In this document: in pieces, positions 8,516 through 17,400 of the stretch
Layout: each line of letters begins with the position of its first letter
Numbering within the stretch: position 1 is the first letter of the stretch
Assembly (NCBI RefSeq): GCF_000425285.1
Contig: NZ_AUDD01000007.1
Span: forward strand, 62,001-126,000
Direction of reading: 5' to 3'
DNA length: 64,000 nt
From: Acidipropionibacterium jensenii DSM 20535
GTDB taxonomy: Bacteria; Actinomycetota; Actinomycetes; Propionibacteriales; Propionibacteriaceae
The notes under the pieces: generated by a model
What the model was told of the DNA's origin: nothing
The model's database searches: none
What the model saw: only the letters and a program-made list of their open reading frames with translations
Translations under genes and position numbers: made by a program

Positions 8516-9637
8516 ATGGTCGAGAGTCATCATGTCGGGACCGGTCACCGGTGGGACGACGCCATGCGTCGAGCCATCGAGCTGGCCGCCAACGGTCCCG
8601 CCGTCGACCCCAATCCCCGGGTCGGCTGCGTCCTGCTCGGTCCCGACGGGGCCGTGCTCGGGCAGGGCTGGCACCACGGGGCGGGGACACCGCACGCCGA
8701 GATCCAGGCTCTTCGTGACGCCGGAGTGACCGCCGGCCGGGACCGGCTCACTGCCGGGTGCACGGCGGTGGTCACCCTGGAACCCTGCAACCACACCGGT
8801 CGGACCGGGCCGTGCAGCCGCGCCCTGATCGCCGCCGGCGTCCAGCGAGTGGTGATCGGCCAGTCCGATCCCAACCCGGTGGCGGCCGGCGGCGCCCAGA
8901 CCCTGGCGGAGGCCGGGATCGAGGTGGTCGGGGAGGTCCTCACCGATCAGGCGCGGGCCCTCAACCCCGACTGGACCTTCTCGATGGTCCACGGCCGACC
9001 CCGGGTGGTGTGGAAGTACGCCGCCACCCTGGACGGTCGCTCGGCCGCCCAGGACGGCACCAGCCGCTGGATCACCTCCGATCAGGCGCGGGCCCGGGTG
9101 CATCTGGAGCGCTCCCGGTGCGCAGCCGTGATGGTGGGCACCGGCACCGCCCTGGCCGACGACCCGAGACTGACCGTCAGAGGGGTCGCGGTGGCCCACC
9201 AGCCGCTGCGGGTGGTGGTGGGACGACGCCCACTGCCGCCGGGAAGCCACCTCCTCGACGACTCGGCGCCGATGGTCCAGATCACCAGTCACGACCCGCA
9301 GTTCGTCCTGGCCGAGCTGCAGCGTCGAGGAGTGCACCGGGTCTGGCTGGAGGGCGGTCCTCGGCTGGCCGGAGCCTTCTGTCGGGCCGGGCTGATCGAC
9401 GAGGTGATCGCCCACATCGCCCCGACACTCCTCGGATCGGGACCCGCCGCCCTGGCCGACGCCGGGGTCTCCACGATCGACGAGGCCCATCGTCTGGTCA
9501 TCGACGAGGTGTCGATGATCGGCCCCGACATCGAGATCCGGGCCCACCCGATCCCGCGGGAGCCCCCCGCACCGGTGCCACCTGCACCGAGTCGATCCAC
9601 ACCGGGTCAATCCACGTCGAATCAATCCAGACCGTGA
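8516..9637 (+). CDS. ribD: bifunctional diaminohydroxyphosphoribosylaminopyrimidine deaminase / uracil reductase
   Basis: Catalyses the second and third steps of riboflavin synthesis from GTP. The N-terminal zinc deaminase domain has His60-Ala-Glu62 and the two cysteines of LEPCNHTGRTGPC (Cys91, Cys100). The C-terminal reductase domain begins near VWKYAATLDGRSA and contains WLEGGPRLAG. I chose the ATG at 8516 (373 residues) because conserved sequence starts near residue 12 and the longer frame upstream (from 8435) is not RibD-like; its AAGG ribosome site is weak. The last 25 residues are a Pro/Ser-rich tail encoded by a 15-nt repeat. First gene of the FMN-controlled operon. Confidence 0.95.
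   Translation: MVESHHVGTGHRWDDAMRRAIELAANGPAVDPNPRVGCVLLGPDGAVLGQGWHHGAGTPHAEIQALRDAGVTAGRDRLTAGCTAVVTLEPCNHTGRTGPCSRALIAAGVQRVVIGQSDPNPVAAGGAQTLAEAGIEVVGEVLTDQARALNPDWTFSMVHGRPRVVWKYAATLDGRSAAQDGTSRWITSDQARARVHLERSRCAAVMVGTGTALADDPRLTVRGVAVAHQPLRVVVGRRPLPPGSHLLDDSAPMVQITSHDPQFVLAELQRRGVHRVWLEGGPRLAGAFCRAGLIDEVIAHIAPTLLGSGPAALADAGVSTIDEAHRLVIDEVSMIGPDIEIRAHPIPREPPAPVPPAPSRSTPGQSTSNQSRP
9591..9635 (+). repeat. 3 x 15-nt tandem repeat at the ribD 3' end
   Basis: Three units of 15 nt, GTCGATCCACACCGG and two variants, start at 9591, 9606 and 9621. They are in frame and encode the Ser/Thr/Gln-rich end of RibD. Confidence 0.7.
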
Positions 9638-9693
9638 CAGATATCAGCACCAGGCAGCCCCGAGGACGGGACTGCCGGGACAGGAGTTCAGCA

Positions 9694-10419
9694 ATGTTCA
9701 CCGGAATCATCGAGGAGCTCGGCGAGGTCGCCGAGCTGCGACACGGCGCCGACTCGGCCGTGATGACCATTCGCGGTCCGTTGGTGACCTCGGATGCCAC
9801 CCTCGGGTCGTCCATCGCGGTCGACGGGGTCTGCCTGACGGTGACAGCCGTCGACGGCGACCTGTTCAGCGTCGACGTGATGGCCGAGACCCTGGCCCGC
9901 AGCGGGCTGGGGCGTCTGGCCCCCGGAGCCCGGGTCAACCTGGAGAGAGCCCTGCCGGCCGGCGGCCGGATGAGCGGCCACATCGTCCAGGGACATGTCG
10001 ACGGCACCGGCCGGATCCTCCAGCGCAGGCCCGGGGACCGCTGGGAGGTGGTGCGCATCTCGGCCCCGCAGAACCTCCAGCGCTACATCGTCGAGAAGGG
10101 GTCCATCGCGGTCGACGGGACGTCGTTGACCGTCAGCGCCACCGGACCCGGATGGTTCGAGATCGGCCTGATCCCCACCACCCTCGCCACCACCGTGCTG
10201 GGAACCCTGCCGGTGGGCGAGGAGGTCAACCTGGAGGCCGACGTCATCGCCAAGTACGTGGAGTCCCTGCTCGCCGGCCGGGAGGCACCGGACCCCTCGC
10301 AGTCGAACCGCCCCGACGTCACCCGGACCGCATCCGCCGCCACGACGACCACCACCCAGCCAACCACCACCCAGCCAACCACCAGCCAGCCGACCACCAC
10401 CCAGGGAGAGCTCCGATGA
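9694..10419 (+). CDS. ribE: riboflavin synthase, alpha chain type
   Basis: Dismutates two 6,7-dimethyl-8-ribityllumazine molecules into riboflavin and the diaminouracil substrate. The protein starts with the family hallmark MFTGIIEELG and carries the two lumazine-binding repeats, marked by DGVCLTV and DGTSLTV, with GHIVQGHVDG between them. The ATG at 9694 has AGGAG seven bases ahead. At 241 residues it is some 30 longer than usual, because of a Thr/Gln/Pro tail encoded by a 15-nt tandem repeat. The stop overlaps the ribBA start (ATGA). Confidence 0.96.
   Translation: MFTGIIEELGEVAELRHGADSAVMTIRGPLVTSDATLGSSIAVDGVCLTVTAVDGDLFSVDVMAETLARSGLGRLAPGARVNLERALPAGGRMSGHIVQGHVDGTGRILQRRPGDRWEVVRISAPQNLQRYIVEKGSIAVDGTSLTVSATGPGWFEIGLIPTTLATTVLGTLPVGEEVNLEADVIAKYVESLLAGREAPDPSQSNRPDVTRTASAATTTTTQPTTTQPTTSQPTTTQGELR
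10351..10404 (+). repeat. 15-nt tandem repeat encoding TTQPT units at the RibE C-terminus
   Basis: ACCACCCAGCCAACC occurs twice exactly (10351, 10366), once with changes (10381), and as a 9-nt partial copy (10396). Copy number may vary between strains, changing only a presumably disordered tail. Confidence 0.85.
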
Positions 10420-11810
10420 CCGGATTCGCCACCATCGACCAAGCCCTCGACGAGCTGCGGGCGGGACGCCCGGTCCTCGTCCTGGACGACGAGAACCGCG
10501 AGAACGAGGGGGACGCCATCATGGCCGCCTCCCGGGCCGACGCCCACTGGGTCGGCTGGATGATCCGACACACCTCGGGCTACCTGTGCGCCCCGATGAC
10601 CGAGGAGCGCGCCGACCGCATGGGGCTGCCGCTGATGTGGCCCGAGAACCAGGATCCGCTGCGCACCCGCTACACCGTCTCGGTGGACGCGTCCGAGGGC
10701 ACCACCACGGGCATCGGGGCCGGCGAGAGGGCCCACACCTGCCGGGTGCTGGCCGATCCCGCGTCGACCCCGGGCTCCTTCGTGCGGCCCGGCCACATCC
10801 TGCCCCTGCGCGCCCGCCCGGGCGGCGTCCTGGAGCGTCGCGGTCACACCGAGGCCGCGGTGGACCTCACCCGGCTGGCGGGCCTGGACCCGGTCGGGGT
10901 GATCGGAGAACTGGTCGACGACGAAGGCCGCTGCCTGCGCACCCCCCAGGTGCTCGAGGTCGGGCAGCGCGCGAACCTGTGCGTCATCACCATCGACGAG
11001 CTGGCGCACTGGCGCCAGGACCATGACGACCGGCTGCCGGCCGTTCCCCCCTCCAGGGTGAGCGCCGGCCAGCCCGCCACCCTGCCCACCGAGTCCGGGG
11101 TCTTCACCCTCACCTGCTACGCCGACCACGCCACCGGCGCCGAGCACCTGCTGATGGTGCCGGCCCGCGGCGTGCAGGCCGACGACGGCGGGCCGAGCTG
11201 GGTGCGGGTGCACTCGGAGTGCCTCACCGGAGACGCCCTGGGATCGTTGCGATGCGACTGCGGTGAGCAGCTCCACTCGGCGATGGAGAAGGTCAGTCGG
11301 CACGGCGGGGCAGTGATCCTGCTGCGCGGCCAGGAGGGTCGCGGGGTCGGCCTGTTCAACAAGATCGCCGCCTACCACGCCCAGGACAACGGCCTGGACA
11401 CCGTCGACGCCCAGACCGCCCTCGGCCTGCCGATCGACGCCCGGGAGTACGGGGCGGCCTCGGCCATCCTGGCCGACATGGGCCTGTCGAGTGTGCGGCT
11501 CATGACGAACAACCCGGCCAAGACCGACTCGCTGCGCCGGGCCGGCTGCCGTGTCGAGCAGGTTCCCCTGGAGGTGCCGGCCCATCCCGAGGACCTGCGC
11601 TACCTCATCACCAAGCGCGACCGGATGGGCCACAGCCTGGCCATCCCCGAGGACGCCCGGGTCGCCGAGTCCGAGAGCCAGACCCCCGGAAGCATCATTC
11701 CCGGAACTGCCGGGGTCCAGGGTCGCGACGACACGACCTCGTCGGCCACCGACACCATCGGGACCGATTCCGCAGACCACACCGACCAGAACCAGGAGCA
11801 CATCGCATGA
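10416..11810 (+). CDS. ribBA: bifunctional 3,4-dihydroxy-2-butanone 4-phosphate synthase / GTP cyclohydrolase II
   Basis: Supplies both precursors of riboflavin: the C4 unit from ribulose 5-phosphate (RibB half, about residues 1-205) and the pyrimidine from GTP (RibA half, about 225-425). RibB residues are [10 protein letters not shown] (24-33) and [11 protein letters not shown]; RibA shows the zinc motif [20 protein letters not shown], the catalytic [11 protein letters not shown] and MTNNPAK. The ATG overlaps the ribE stop by four bases, implying coupled translation. A Thr/Asp-rich tail of about 40 residues follows the RibA domain. Confidence 0.97.
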   Translation: MTGFATIDQALDELRAGRPVLVLDDENRENEGDAIMAASRADAHWVGWMIRHTSGYLCAPMTEERADRMGLPLMWPENQDPLRTRYTVSVDASEGTTTGIGAGERAHTCRVLADPASTPGSFVRPGHILPLRARPGGVLERRGHTEAAVDLTRLAGLDPVGVIGELVDDEGRCLRTPQVLEVGQRANLCVITIDELAHWRQDHDDRLPAVPPSRVSAGQPATLPTESGVFTLTCYADHATGAEHLLMVPARGVQADDGGPSWVRVHSECLTGDALGSLRCDCGEQLHSAMEKVSRHGGAVILLRGQEGRGVGLFNKIAAYHAQDNGLDTVDAQTALGLPIDAREYGAASAILADMGLSSVRLMTNNPAKTDSLRRAGCRVEQVPLEVPAHPEDLRYLITKRDRMGHSLAIPEDARVAESESQTPGSIIPGTAGVQGRDDTTSSATDTIGTDSADHTDQNQEHIA

Positions 11811-12298
11811 GCACCACCAATGGCGCAGCAGGACAGGCCAGCCCCGACCTGGGGACACTGAACGGCACCGGCCTGAGGGCCGCGATCGTCGCATCCCGGT
11901 GGCACCAGGTCGTGATGGACGGTCTGGTCGCCGGAGCCCTGGCAGGGCTGTCCGGGGCCGGCATCGACCACCCCACGGTGGTGCGGGTTCCCGGCTCCTT
12001 CGAACTTCCGGTGGCCTGTTCCCGGCTGGCCGGGCAGTTCGACCTGCTGGTCGCCCTCGGCGTCGTCATCCGGGGCGGCACCCCCCACTTCGACTACGTG
12101 TGCAACGCGGCCACCAACGGCCTCACCCAGGTGGCGGTGAGCACCGGGACGCCGGTCGGCTTCGGGGTGCTCACCTGCGACGACGAGGCCCAGGCGCTGG
12201 CCCGCTGCGGCATCGAGGGATCCATCGAGAACAAGGGTCGCGAGGCCGCCGAGGCCGCCCTCGCGACGGTGCTCGCGCTGCGGGCGGCCGCCTGCTGA
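11807..12298 (+). CDS. ribH: 6,7-dimethyl-8-ribityllumazine synthase
   Basis: Condenses the RibB and RibD products into lumazine; family members form pentamers or icosahedral shells. The 163-residue protein has the typical [10 protein letters not shown] and [17 protein letters not shown] motifs, the latter containing the catalytic His. Its ATG overlaps the ribBA stop (ATGA). It is the last gene of the riboflavin operon; the 163-nt gap before purN contains the purN promoter. Confidence 0.97.
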   Translation: MSTTNGAAGQASPDLGTLNGTGLRAAIVASRWHQVVMDGLVAGALAGLSGAGIDHPTVVRVPGSFELPVACSRLAGQFDLLVALGVVIRGGTPHFDYVCNAATNGLTQVAVSTGTPVGFGVLTCDDEAQALARCGIEGSIENKGREAAEAALATVLALRAAAC

Positions 12299-12449
12299 GG
12301 CGGTCCGCCGGTGGTGCGGGGGCGAACCCGGCATGACGGGGGAACCGACGAGCGCGTCGAGGGCCGAGCCGCGGACCGGAGTCACCCAGGTGACTCGCGT
12401 CGGCCGCGGTGGCGTCTCACGGCGGGACCGGGTGCCCGGGGCGGGCGGA

Positions 12450-12455
12450 TACAGT
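12450..12455 (+). promoter_or_regulatory. -10 box of purN (leaderless)
   Basis: TACAGT followed by six bases and then the GTG start codon at 12462. The predicted transcription start coincides with the first base of the codon. There is no Shine-Dalgarno sequence. Confidence 0.6.
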
Positions 12456-12461
12456 GTGCTC

Positions 12462-13061
12462 GTGGCCCTTCGCGTGGTTGTCCTCGTCTCCGGTTCCGGG
12501 ACCCTGCTCCAAGCTCTCATCGATGCCCACGACGCCGGCGAGCTGCCCGTCCAGATCGTCGCGGTGGGCTCGGACCGGGCCGGCATCGAGGGTCTTGCCA
12601 GGGCCGACCGGGCCGGTATTGCAACCTTTGTCGAACCGCTGACCAAGGGCGCCGACCGGTCCGAGTGGGACCGTCGGATCACCGCCGATGTCGCCGGTTT
12701 CCAGCCCGACCTGGTGGTCTGCGCCGGATTCATGAAACTCCTCGGGCCCGCCTTCCTGGCCCGTTTCGGCGGTCGCGTCATCAACTCCCACCCCGCCCTG
12801 CTGCCCTCCTTCCCCGGCGTCCACGGTCCCCGCGACGCGCTGGCCTACGGGGTACGGATCACCGGCGCCACCGTCTTCATGGTCGACGCCGGGGTCGACA
12901 CCGGACGGATCCTGGCCCAGCGGGCCGTGGAGGTCGCGCCCGACGACACCGTGGAGACCCTGCACGAGAGGATCAAGGTGCAGGAGCGCCAGATGCTCGT
13001 CGAGGTGGTCGCCGACCTCGCCACCACACTGACATCCACCGAACCCAGCACTCCCGACTGA
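12462..13061 (+). CDS. purN: phosphoribosylglycinamide formyltransferase
   Basis: Transfers a formyl group from 10-formyl-THF to GAR in purine synthesis. The 199-residue length is usual. Motifs: LVSGSGTLLQAL (phosphate loop), CAGFMKLLGPAF, NSHPALLPSFPGVHG with the catalytic Asn and His, and GVDTGRILAQ. The frame extends upstream to 12333, but homology begins at 12462 and the -10 box six bases ahead favours this GTG as a leaderless start. purH follows 48 nt downstream, as in other actinobacteria. Confidence 0.95.
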   Translation: MALRVVVLVSGSGTLLQALIDAHDAGELPVQIVAVGSDRAGIEGLARADRAGIATFVEPLTKGADRSEWDRRITADVAGFQPDLVVCAGFMKLLGPAFLARFGGRVINSHPALLPSFPGVHGPRDALAYGVRITGATVFMVDAGVDTGRILAQRAVEVAPDDTVETLHERIKVQERQMLVEVVADLATTLTSTEPSTPD

Positions 13062-13109
13062 CCGGTCGGGTCGCCGCGCCGACATCAACCACATCTGAAG
13101 GGACTCCCT

Positions 13110-14660
13110 GTGACCGATCGCCAACCCATCCGTCGTGCCCTCGTCTCCGTCTACGACAAGTCGGGCCTCGACGGCCTGGCCGCAGCCCTCGGCCGAGCCG
13201 GCGTCTCCGTGGTGTCCACCGGGTCGACCGCCAAGGCCCTGGCCGCCGCCGGCCTGAAGGTCACCGAGGTCAGCGAGCTCACCGGTTTCCCGGAGTGCCT
13301 CGACGGTCGCGTCAAGACCCTCCACCCGAAGGTCCATGCCGGGATCCTCGCCGATCGCCGCCTGGAGTCCCACCGCGCCCAGCTCGCCGAGCTCGGCGTC
13401 GAGCCCTTCGACCTGGTGGTGTGCAACCTCTACCCGTTCAGCGAGACGGTGGCCAGCGGCGCCGGGTTCGACGACTGCATCGAGAAGATCGACATCGGCG
13501 GGCCCTCGATGGTGCGCGCCGCCGCCAAGAACCACGCCTCCGTGGCGGTCCTCACCTCTCCGGGCCAGTACCAGGGCCTCGAGGAGGCGCTGGCCGCCGG
13601 AGGCTACACCGAGGCCGAGCGACGGGTCCTGGCCGCGAAGGCCTTCGCCCACACCGCCGCCTACGATGTCGCGGTGGCCGGCTGGTTCGGCGGCCAGGAC
13701 GGCGTCGCCGTCGACGGCGTCCCGACCTTCGTCGGAACCACCGGCAAGCTCAAGGAGAAGCTGCGCTACGGCGAGAACTCCCACCAGGCCGCGGCGGTCT
13801 ACCTCACCCCCCAGGGGCCCGGACTGGCCGGCGCCGAGCAGCTCCACGGCAAGGCCATGAGCTACAACAACTACGTCGACACCAACTCGGCCCGCCGGGC
13901 CGCCTTCGACTTCGACGACCCCTGCGTGGCGATCATCAAACACTCCAACCCGTGCGGCATCGCGATCGGGGCCGACATCGCCGACGCCCACCGCCGCGCC
14001 CACGCCTGCGACCCGTTGAGCGCCTTCGGCGGCGTCATCGCCACCAACCGCCCGGTCAGCGTCGAGATGGCCGAGCAGGTCAAGGACATCTTCACCGAGG
14101 TGGTGGTGGCTCCCGGATACGACGACGGTGCGGTGGAGATCCTGTCGCGCAAGAAGAACATCCGGCTGCTGGTGGCCGCGGCCCCAGACCTGTCGGGCCA
14201 TGAGCTGCGCGAGATCGACGGCGGCCTGCTGATGATGGAGCGCGACCTCTTCCAGGCCCCCGGTGACGATCCGGCGCACTGGACCCTGGCCGCCGGCGAG
14301 GCGGTCTCGAAGGAGGATCTGGCCGATCTGCTGTTCGCCTGGAAGGCCTGCCGCTCCGTGAAGTCAAATGCGATTCTGCTGGCCCACGACGGAGCCTCGG
14401 TCGGTGTCGGGATGGGTCAGGTCAACCGGGTGGACTCCTGCAAGCTCGCCGTCGAGCGGGCCGCTGACAGGGCTGCCGGTTCGGTGGCGGCCTCCGACGC
14501 GTTCTTCCCCTTCGGCGACGGACCCCAGGTCCTCATCGACGGCGGCGTCAAGGCCATCGTCGAGCCCGGCGGGTCGATCCGCGACCAGGAGACGGTCGAC
14601 GCCTGTGCCGCAGCCGGGGTCTCGCTGTACTTCACCGGGACCCGGCACTTCTTCCACTGA
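13110..14660 (+). CDS. purH: bifunctional AICAR formyltransferase / IMP cyclohydrolase
   Basis: Performs the last two steps of IMP synthesis. The N-terminal MGS-like cyclohydrolase domain (about 1-200) opens with [15 protein letters not shown] and includes [12 protein letters not shown]. The formyltransferase domain shows [15 protein letters not shown] and the catalytic Lys-His of IIKHSNPCG. 516 residues, full length. The start is GTG with GAAGGGA eight bases ahead. It probably belongs to one transcript with purN. Both enzymes draw on the 10-formyl-THF pool also served by folD and purU further right. Confidence 0.97.
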   Translation: MTDRQPIRRALVSVYDKSGLDGLAAALGRAGVSVVSTGSTAKALAAAGLKVTEVSELTGFPECLDGRVKTLHPKVHAGILADRRLESHRAQLAELGVEPFDLVVCNLYPFSETVASGAGFDDCIEKIDIGGPSMVRAAAKNHASVAVLTSPGQYQGLEEALAAGGYTEAERRVLAAKAFAHTAAYDVAVAGWFGGQDGVAVDGVPTFVGTTGKLKEKLRYGENSHQAAAVYLTPQGPGLAGAEQLHGKAMSYNNYVDTNSARRAAFDFDDPCVAIIKHSNPCGIAIGADIADAHRRAHACDPLSAFGGVIATNRPVSVEMAEQVKDIFTEVVVAPGYDDGAVEILSRKKNIRLLVAAAPDLSGHELREIDGGLLMMERDLFQAPGDDPAHWTLAAGEAVSKEDLADLLFAWKACRSVKSNAILLAHDGASVGVGMGQVNRVDSCKLAVERAADRAAGSVAASDAFFPFGDGPQVLIDGGVKAIVEPGGSIRDQETVDACAAAGVSLYFTGTRHFFH

Positions 14661-14680
14661 GGTGCGGCCCACGTCCTCTC

Positions 14681-14725
14681 ACCCGCAGTACCCCCACCCG
14701 CGGTACCCATACCCGCGGTACTCCC
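14681..14725 (+). repeat. 3 x 15-bp tandem repeat downstream of purH
   Basis: Units starting at 14681, 14696 and 14711 share ACCCGCRGTAC followed by four variable bases. The array lies in the 108-bp gap before the next gene and is not in that gene's frame. Confidence 0.75.
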
Positions 14726-14768
14726 GTCGCCCCGGCGAGTATCGGCACAGTGCGTCCCGGGACCCGCT

Positions 14769-15761
14769 GTGCTGATTCCCGCCGGGGCGACGCCGGTCGC
14801 GCTGGGCCGCCAGGCACTCGCCCTGGCGGCCCGGGGCGCCCGCGACGCCGGGAGGCGCACCGTCCTGGTGCCCTGGTACTGCTGCCAGACGATGGTGACC
14901 CCGTGGGAGCTGGAGGGGATGTCGGTCCGGCGCATCCCGGTGGGCCCGGACCTGTTGATGGATGCTGCGGCCCTGTCGCACAGCCTCCGGGACTGTCGTG
15001 AGGCGGGGGAGCACCCGGTGGTGCTGCACTGCCAGACCCTCGGGCTGCATGCTGGCCCGCAGTTGGCAGGCGTGCTCGCCCGGGTGGCGCGGACCGGCGC
15101 CCTGGTGGTCGACCGGACCCACTCCTTCCTCGAGGACCACTGTCCCCACGCATCACCGGACGCATCACCGGGTTGCGACGCTCCCGCTGGGAGTGTGGAG
15201 ATCGTCAGCTCCCGGAAACTGCTGCCACTGGCCGAGGTGGCCTGGATCACCGGCCCCGATCATCGGCTAGCGGGGCGCACGCCGGCGGATGAGGATCTCA
15301 CCGCGGCCCGGATGCGCTACCTGGCCGACCCTCGGGTGAGCACCTTCGAGGAGGTCGAGGACCTCGCCGACAGCGCCTGGACCCCGGTGCCCCCGGACCG
15401 ACAGGCGCTGGACCGACTCCGCGAGTTCGACGCGCCGGCTCTGGTGGAGCAGATGAGGGCCGGCCGGGAAGCGGTGATGGCGGGGCTCGCCGTACAGCAT
15501 GCGGGAACTGCGGTGGAGGTGGTCAATCCCCGGGCGGTGTGCCCCCTGGTGGTGAGGGCGGCGGGTCGACAGGCAGCCGACCGGATCGCCGAGGAGCTCC
15601 ACGGTCAGGGGCTCGACGGACCCATCCACTGGGACCGGCCCGCCCACCTTGCCCCGGTAGGCGGCAGCGAGTGGCCCGACGACCTGGTCTGCCTGCCTGT
15701 CGTGATGGACGCGGACCAGGTGGCCACCGTCCTGGAGATCCTGGGCCGGACAACCAGCTGA
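14769..15761 (+). CDS. PLP-dependent aminotransferase-like protein (fold type I), function unknown
   Basis: The 330-residue protein has features of the DegT/class V aminotransferase fold: an early IPAGATPVALGRQALALAARG helix region, VLHCQTLGL, then an Asp-containing segment (GALVVDRTHSF) and a candidate PLP-binding Lys in SSRKLLPLAEVAWI. The C-terminal domain ends in LVCLPVVMDADQV. I cannot name a substrate. The GTG at 14769 is the first start in a frame that shows homology-like order; no clear ribosome site precedes it, so the start is uncertain. It follows purH on the same strand. The Lys assignment is inference; loss of activity is possible. Confidence 0.65.
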   Translation: MLIPAGATPVALGRQALALAARGARDAGRRTVLVPWYCCQTMVTPWELEGMSVRRIPVGPDLLMDAAALSHSLRDCREAGEHPVVLHCQTLGLHAGPQLAGVLARVARTGALVVDRTHSFLEDHCPHASPDASPGCDAPAGSVEIVSSRKLLPLAEVAWITGPDHRLAGRTPADEDLTAARMRYLADPRVSTFEEVEDLADSAWTPVPPDRQALDRLREFDAPALVEQMRAGREAVMAGLAVQHAGTAVEVVNPRAVCPLVVRAAGRQAADRIAEELHGQGLDGPIHWDRPAHLAPVGGSEWPDDLVCLPVVMDADQVATVLEILGRTTS

Positions 15762-15783
15762 GGGTTCTGCCTGTTCCCCGGCC

Positions 15784-17178
15784 TCACGGCTGGACCGATT
15801 CATCCGCGCGGATTCTTAACAGAGGGATGACCAGGACCGTCACCGCTGCGGCGATGACGCCGAACAGGAGGATCGATCGTGCACCCGTGGTCGCTGCGCC
15901 GCCGATGCCGGTGGCCAGGAAGGTGGTCGCCGCAGTCATGGTGAGGGTGCCGGAGATCGACTCGGCCATCACAGCGGCATTGCTGACGTCCAGGTCGGTC
16001 AACCCGTCAGGCTCTTCTGGCGGCGTGAAGAGCACATTGAGGGTGTCGACGTAGCAGAGGCCCATTCCGATGCCTGCCAGGGTCCATCCCACCGCGAGAA
16101 TCGCGATCGGGCCGATGCCGAGCCATCGGGTGGAGGCACAGGCCATCACCACGACACCCAGGGAGAGAACCGCCACTCCCAGACCTGCGCGGCGTCGATA
16201 GGCGGCGATGTCGGAGGCCGGTCTCCAGCCGCAGAACAGGCCGATCAGAGCCCATCCGAGGCCTCCGGCCATGAGCACGATCCCGATGTCGCGGGCACCG
16301 CCGCCGAACACGTCATGGGCGACGATCGCGACCACCGAGTCGGCGGCGAAGTAGAGCCCGCACAGCCCGAACATGAAGGCGATCACCGCCTGCCGTCGCG
16401 ATCTCATCCGGAAGGTCCCGTCCGGCAGCACCCGGTGGGTCGCCACCGAGAGCAGCGCGACGCCGACGGCCAGCAGCACGACACGCAGCCACCGCGAGTC
16501 GATCGGGGCGGCGATGCAGGCCATCGCCACCGCCAGCAGGACGGCGTTCGACCAACTGATCCGGCTGTCCCGGGAGGGTTCGCGGTCGGGGAGGTGGCGC
16601 GCCACGATCGCGCGGGCGGCGAGCAGCACCGGCAGGTACACCACCATGGCCCATCGCCAGCTCAGGGCATGGGAGATCCAGGCGGCATAGGCCGGGCCGA
16701 ACAGCGCCGAGATGACCCACATGGCAGACATCGCGGCCAGGGTGATCTGGCGCACCCGTCCCTCAAGCCCGGTGACGACCGCACCCATCGACACCGTGGC
16801 GATGCAACCGGCCGCGAATCCGCGGATGGCGGTGCCTGCCAGGAACCACCAGATGCTCGGAGCGACTGCGCACAGTGTCGCCCCGGCGCAGATGAGCACG
16901 GTGAAGGCCATCAGCAGTTTCGGGATCTTGAACCGGCCCGCCAGGCCCACTCCCAGTGGCAGGCCCGCGAAGCTCGCCACCGCTCCGGTGGCCGTGACCA
17001 CTCCGTAGAGCGAGCGGGCACTCAGGTCGGCCGCCATCAGGGGCATCACGGTCTGCGACAGGTAGGTCTGAACTCCCGTCAGCAGCTCCACCAGCAGCAG
17101 TCCGCCCGCCAACGCGGCCGTGGTGACGGCGCGAGCCCTCGCGCTGTGCATTTCGGGAGATGTCGCGACTGGCACCAT
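15784..17178 (-). CDS. major facilitator superfamily transporter
   Basis: A 464-residue integral membrane protein with 12-14 hydrophobic helices spread over its whole length. The cytoplasmic A-motif region is degenerate (GVGLAGRFKIPKLLM). The frame runs on upstream to 18000, but that part is antisense to folD. The ATG at 17178 has GGAGAGG five bases ahead and gives a normal short N-terminus. The substrate is unknown; the family includes drug and metabolite exporters. It is divergent from folD, and no regulator lies next to it. Confidence 0.85.
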   Translation of the reverse strand: MVPVATSPEMHSARARAVTTAALAGGLLLVELLTGVQTYLSQTVMPLMAADLSARSLYGVVTATGAVASFAGLPLGVGLAGRFKIPKLLMAFTVLICAGATLCAVAPSIWWFLAGTAIRGFAAGCIATVSMGAVVTGLEGRVRQITLAAMSAMWVISALFGPAYAAWISHALSWRWAMVVYLPVLLAARAIVARHLPDREPSRDSRISWSNAVLLAVAMACIAAPIDSRWLRVVLLAVGVALLSVATHRVLPDGTFRMRSRRQAVIAFMFGLCGLYFAADSVVAIVAHDVFGGGARDIGIVLMAGGLGWALIGLFCGWRPASDIAAYRRRAGLGVAVLSLGVVVMACASTRWLGIGPIAILAVGWTLAGIGMGLCYVDTLNVLFTPPEEPDGLTDLDVSNAAVMAESISGTLTMTAATTFLATGIGGAATTGARSILLFGVIAAAVTVLVIPLLRIRADESVQP

Positions 17179-17222
17179 TGGATCCTCTCCGCGGCGGGGA
17201 GGAGGCACACCTCGCGCAGCCG

Positions 17223-17228
17223 ATGATA
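17223..17228 (-). promoter_or_regulatory. candidate -10 box of the MFS gene
   Basis: TATCAT on the minus strand, about 45 nt before the ATG, leaving room for the ribosome site seen there. No -35 box is recognisable. The remaining folD/MFS gap (17229-17400) shows nothing else clear. Confidence 0.35.
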
Positions 17229-17400
17229 GATCCTCCCCCGGGTGCCCCGGAGGTTTCGCAGGTGTGGGAGCAGAGCGGCGGGCCGGATGCGGCACGGGTG
17301 GCGGGCCACCGGGACGCCGGCATGACAGGATGGGACCCGGTGATGGCCCGGTCGGTGTCCCGACCCGGACCTGCAGACAATCCGATGGGCGAGGAGAGCG

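Noticed and set aside
8758-9693. long frame running into ribE from inside ribD
   Set aside because: The part before 9694 lies within ribD in another frame; riboflavin synthase begins with MFTGII at 9694 with a good ribosome site.
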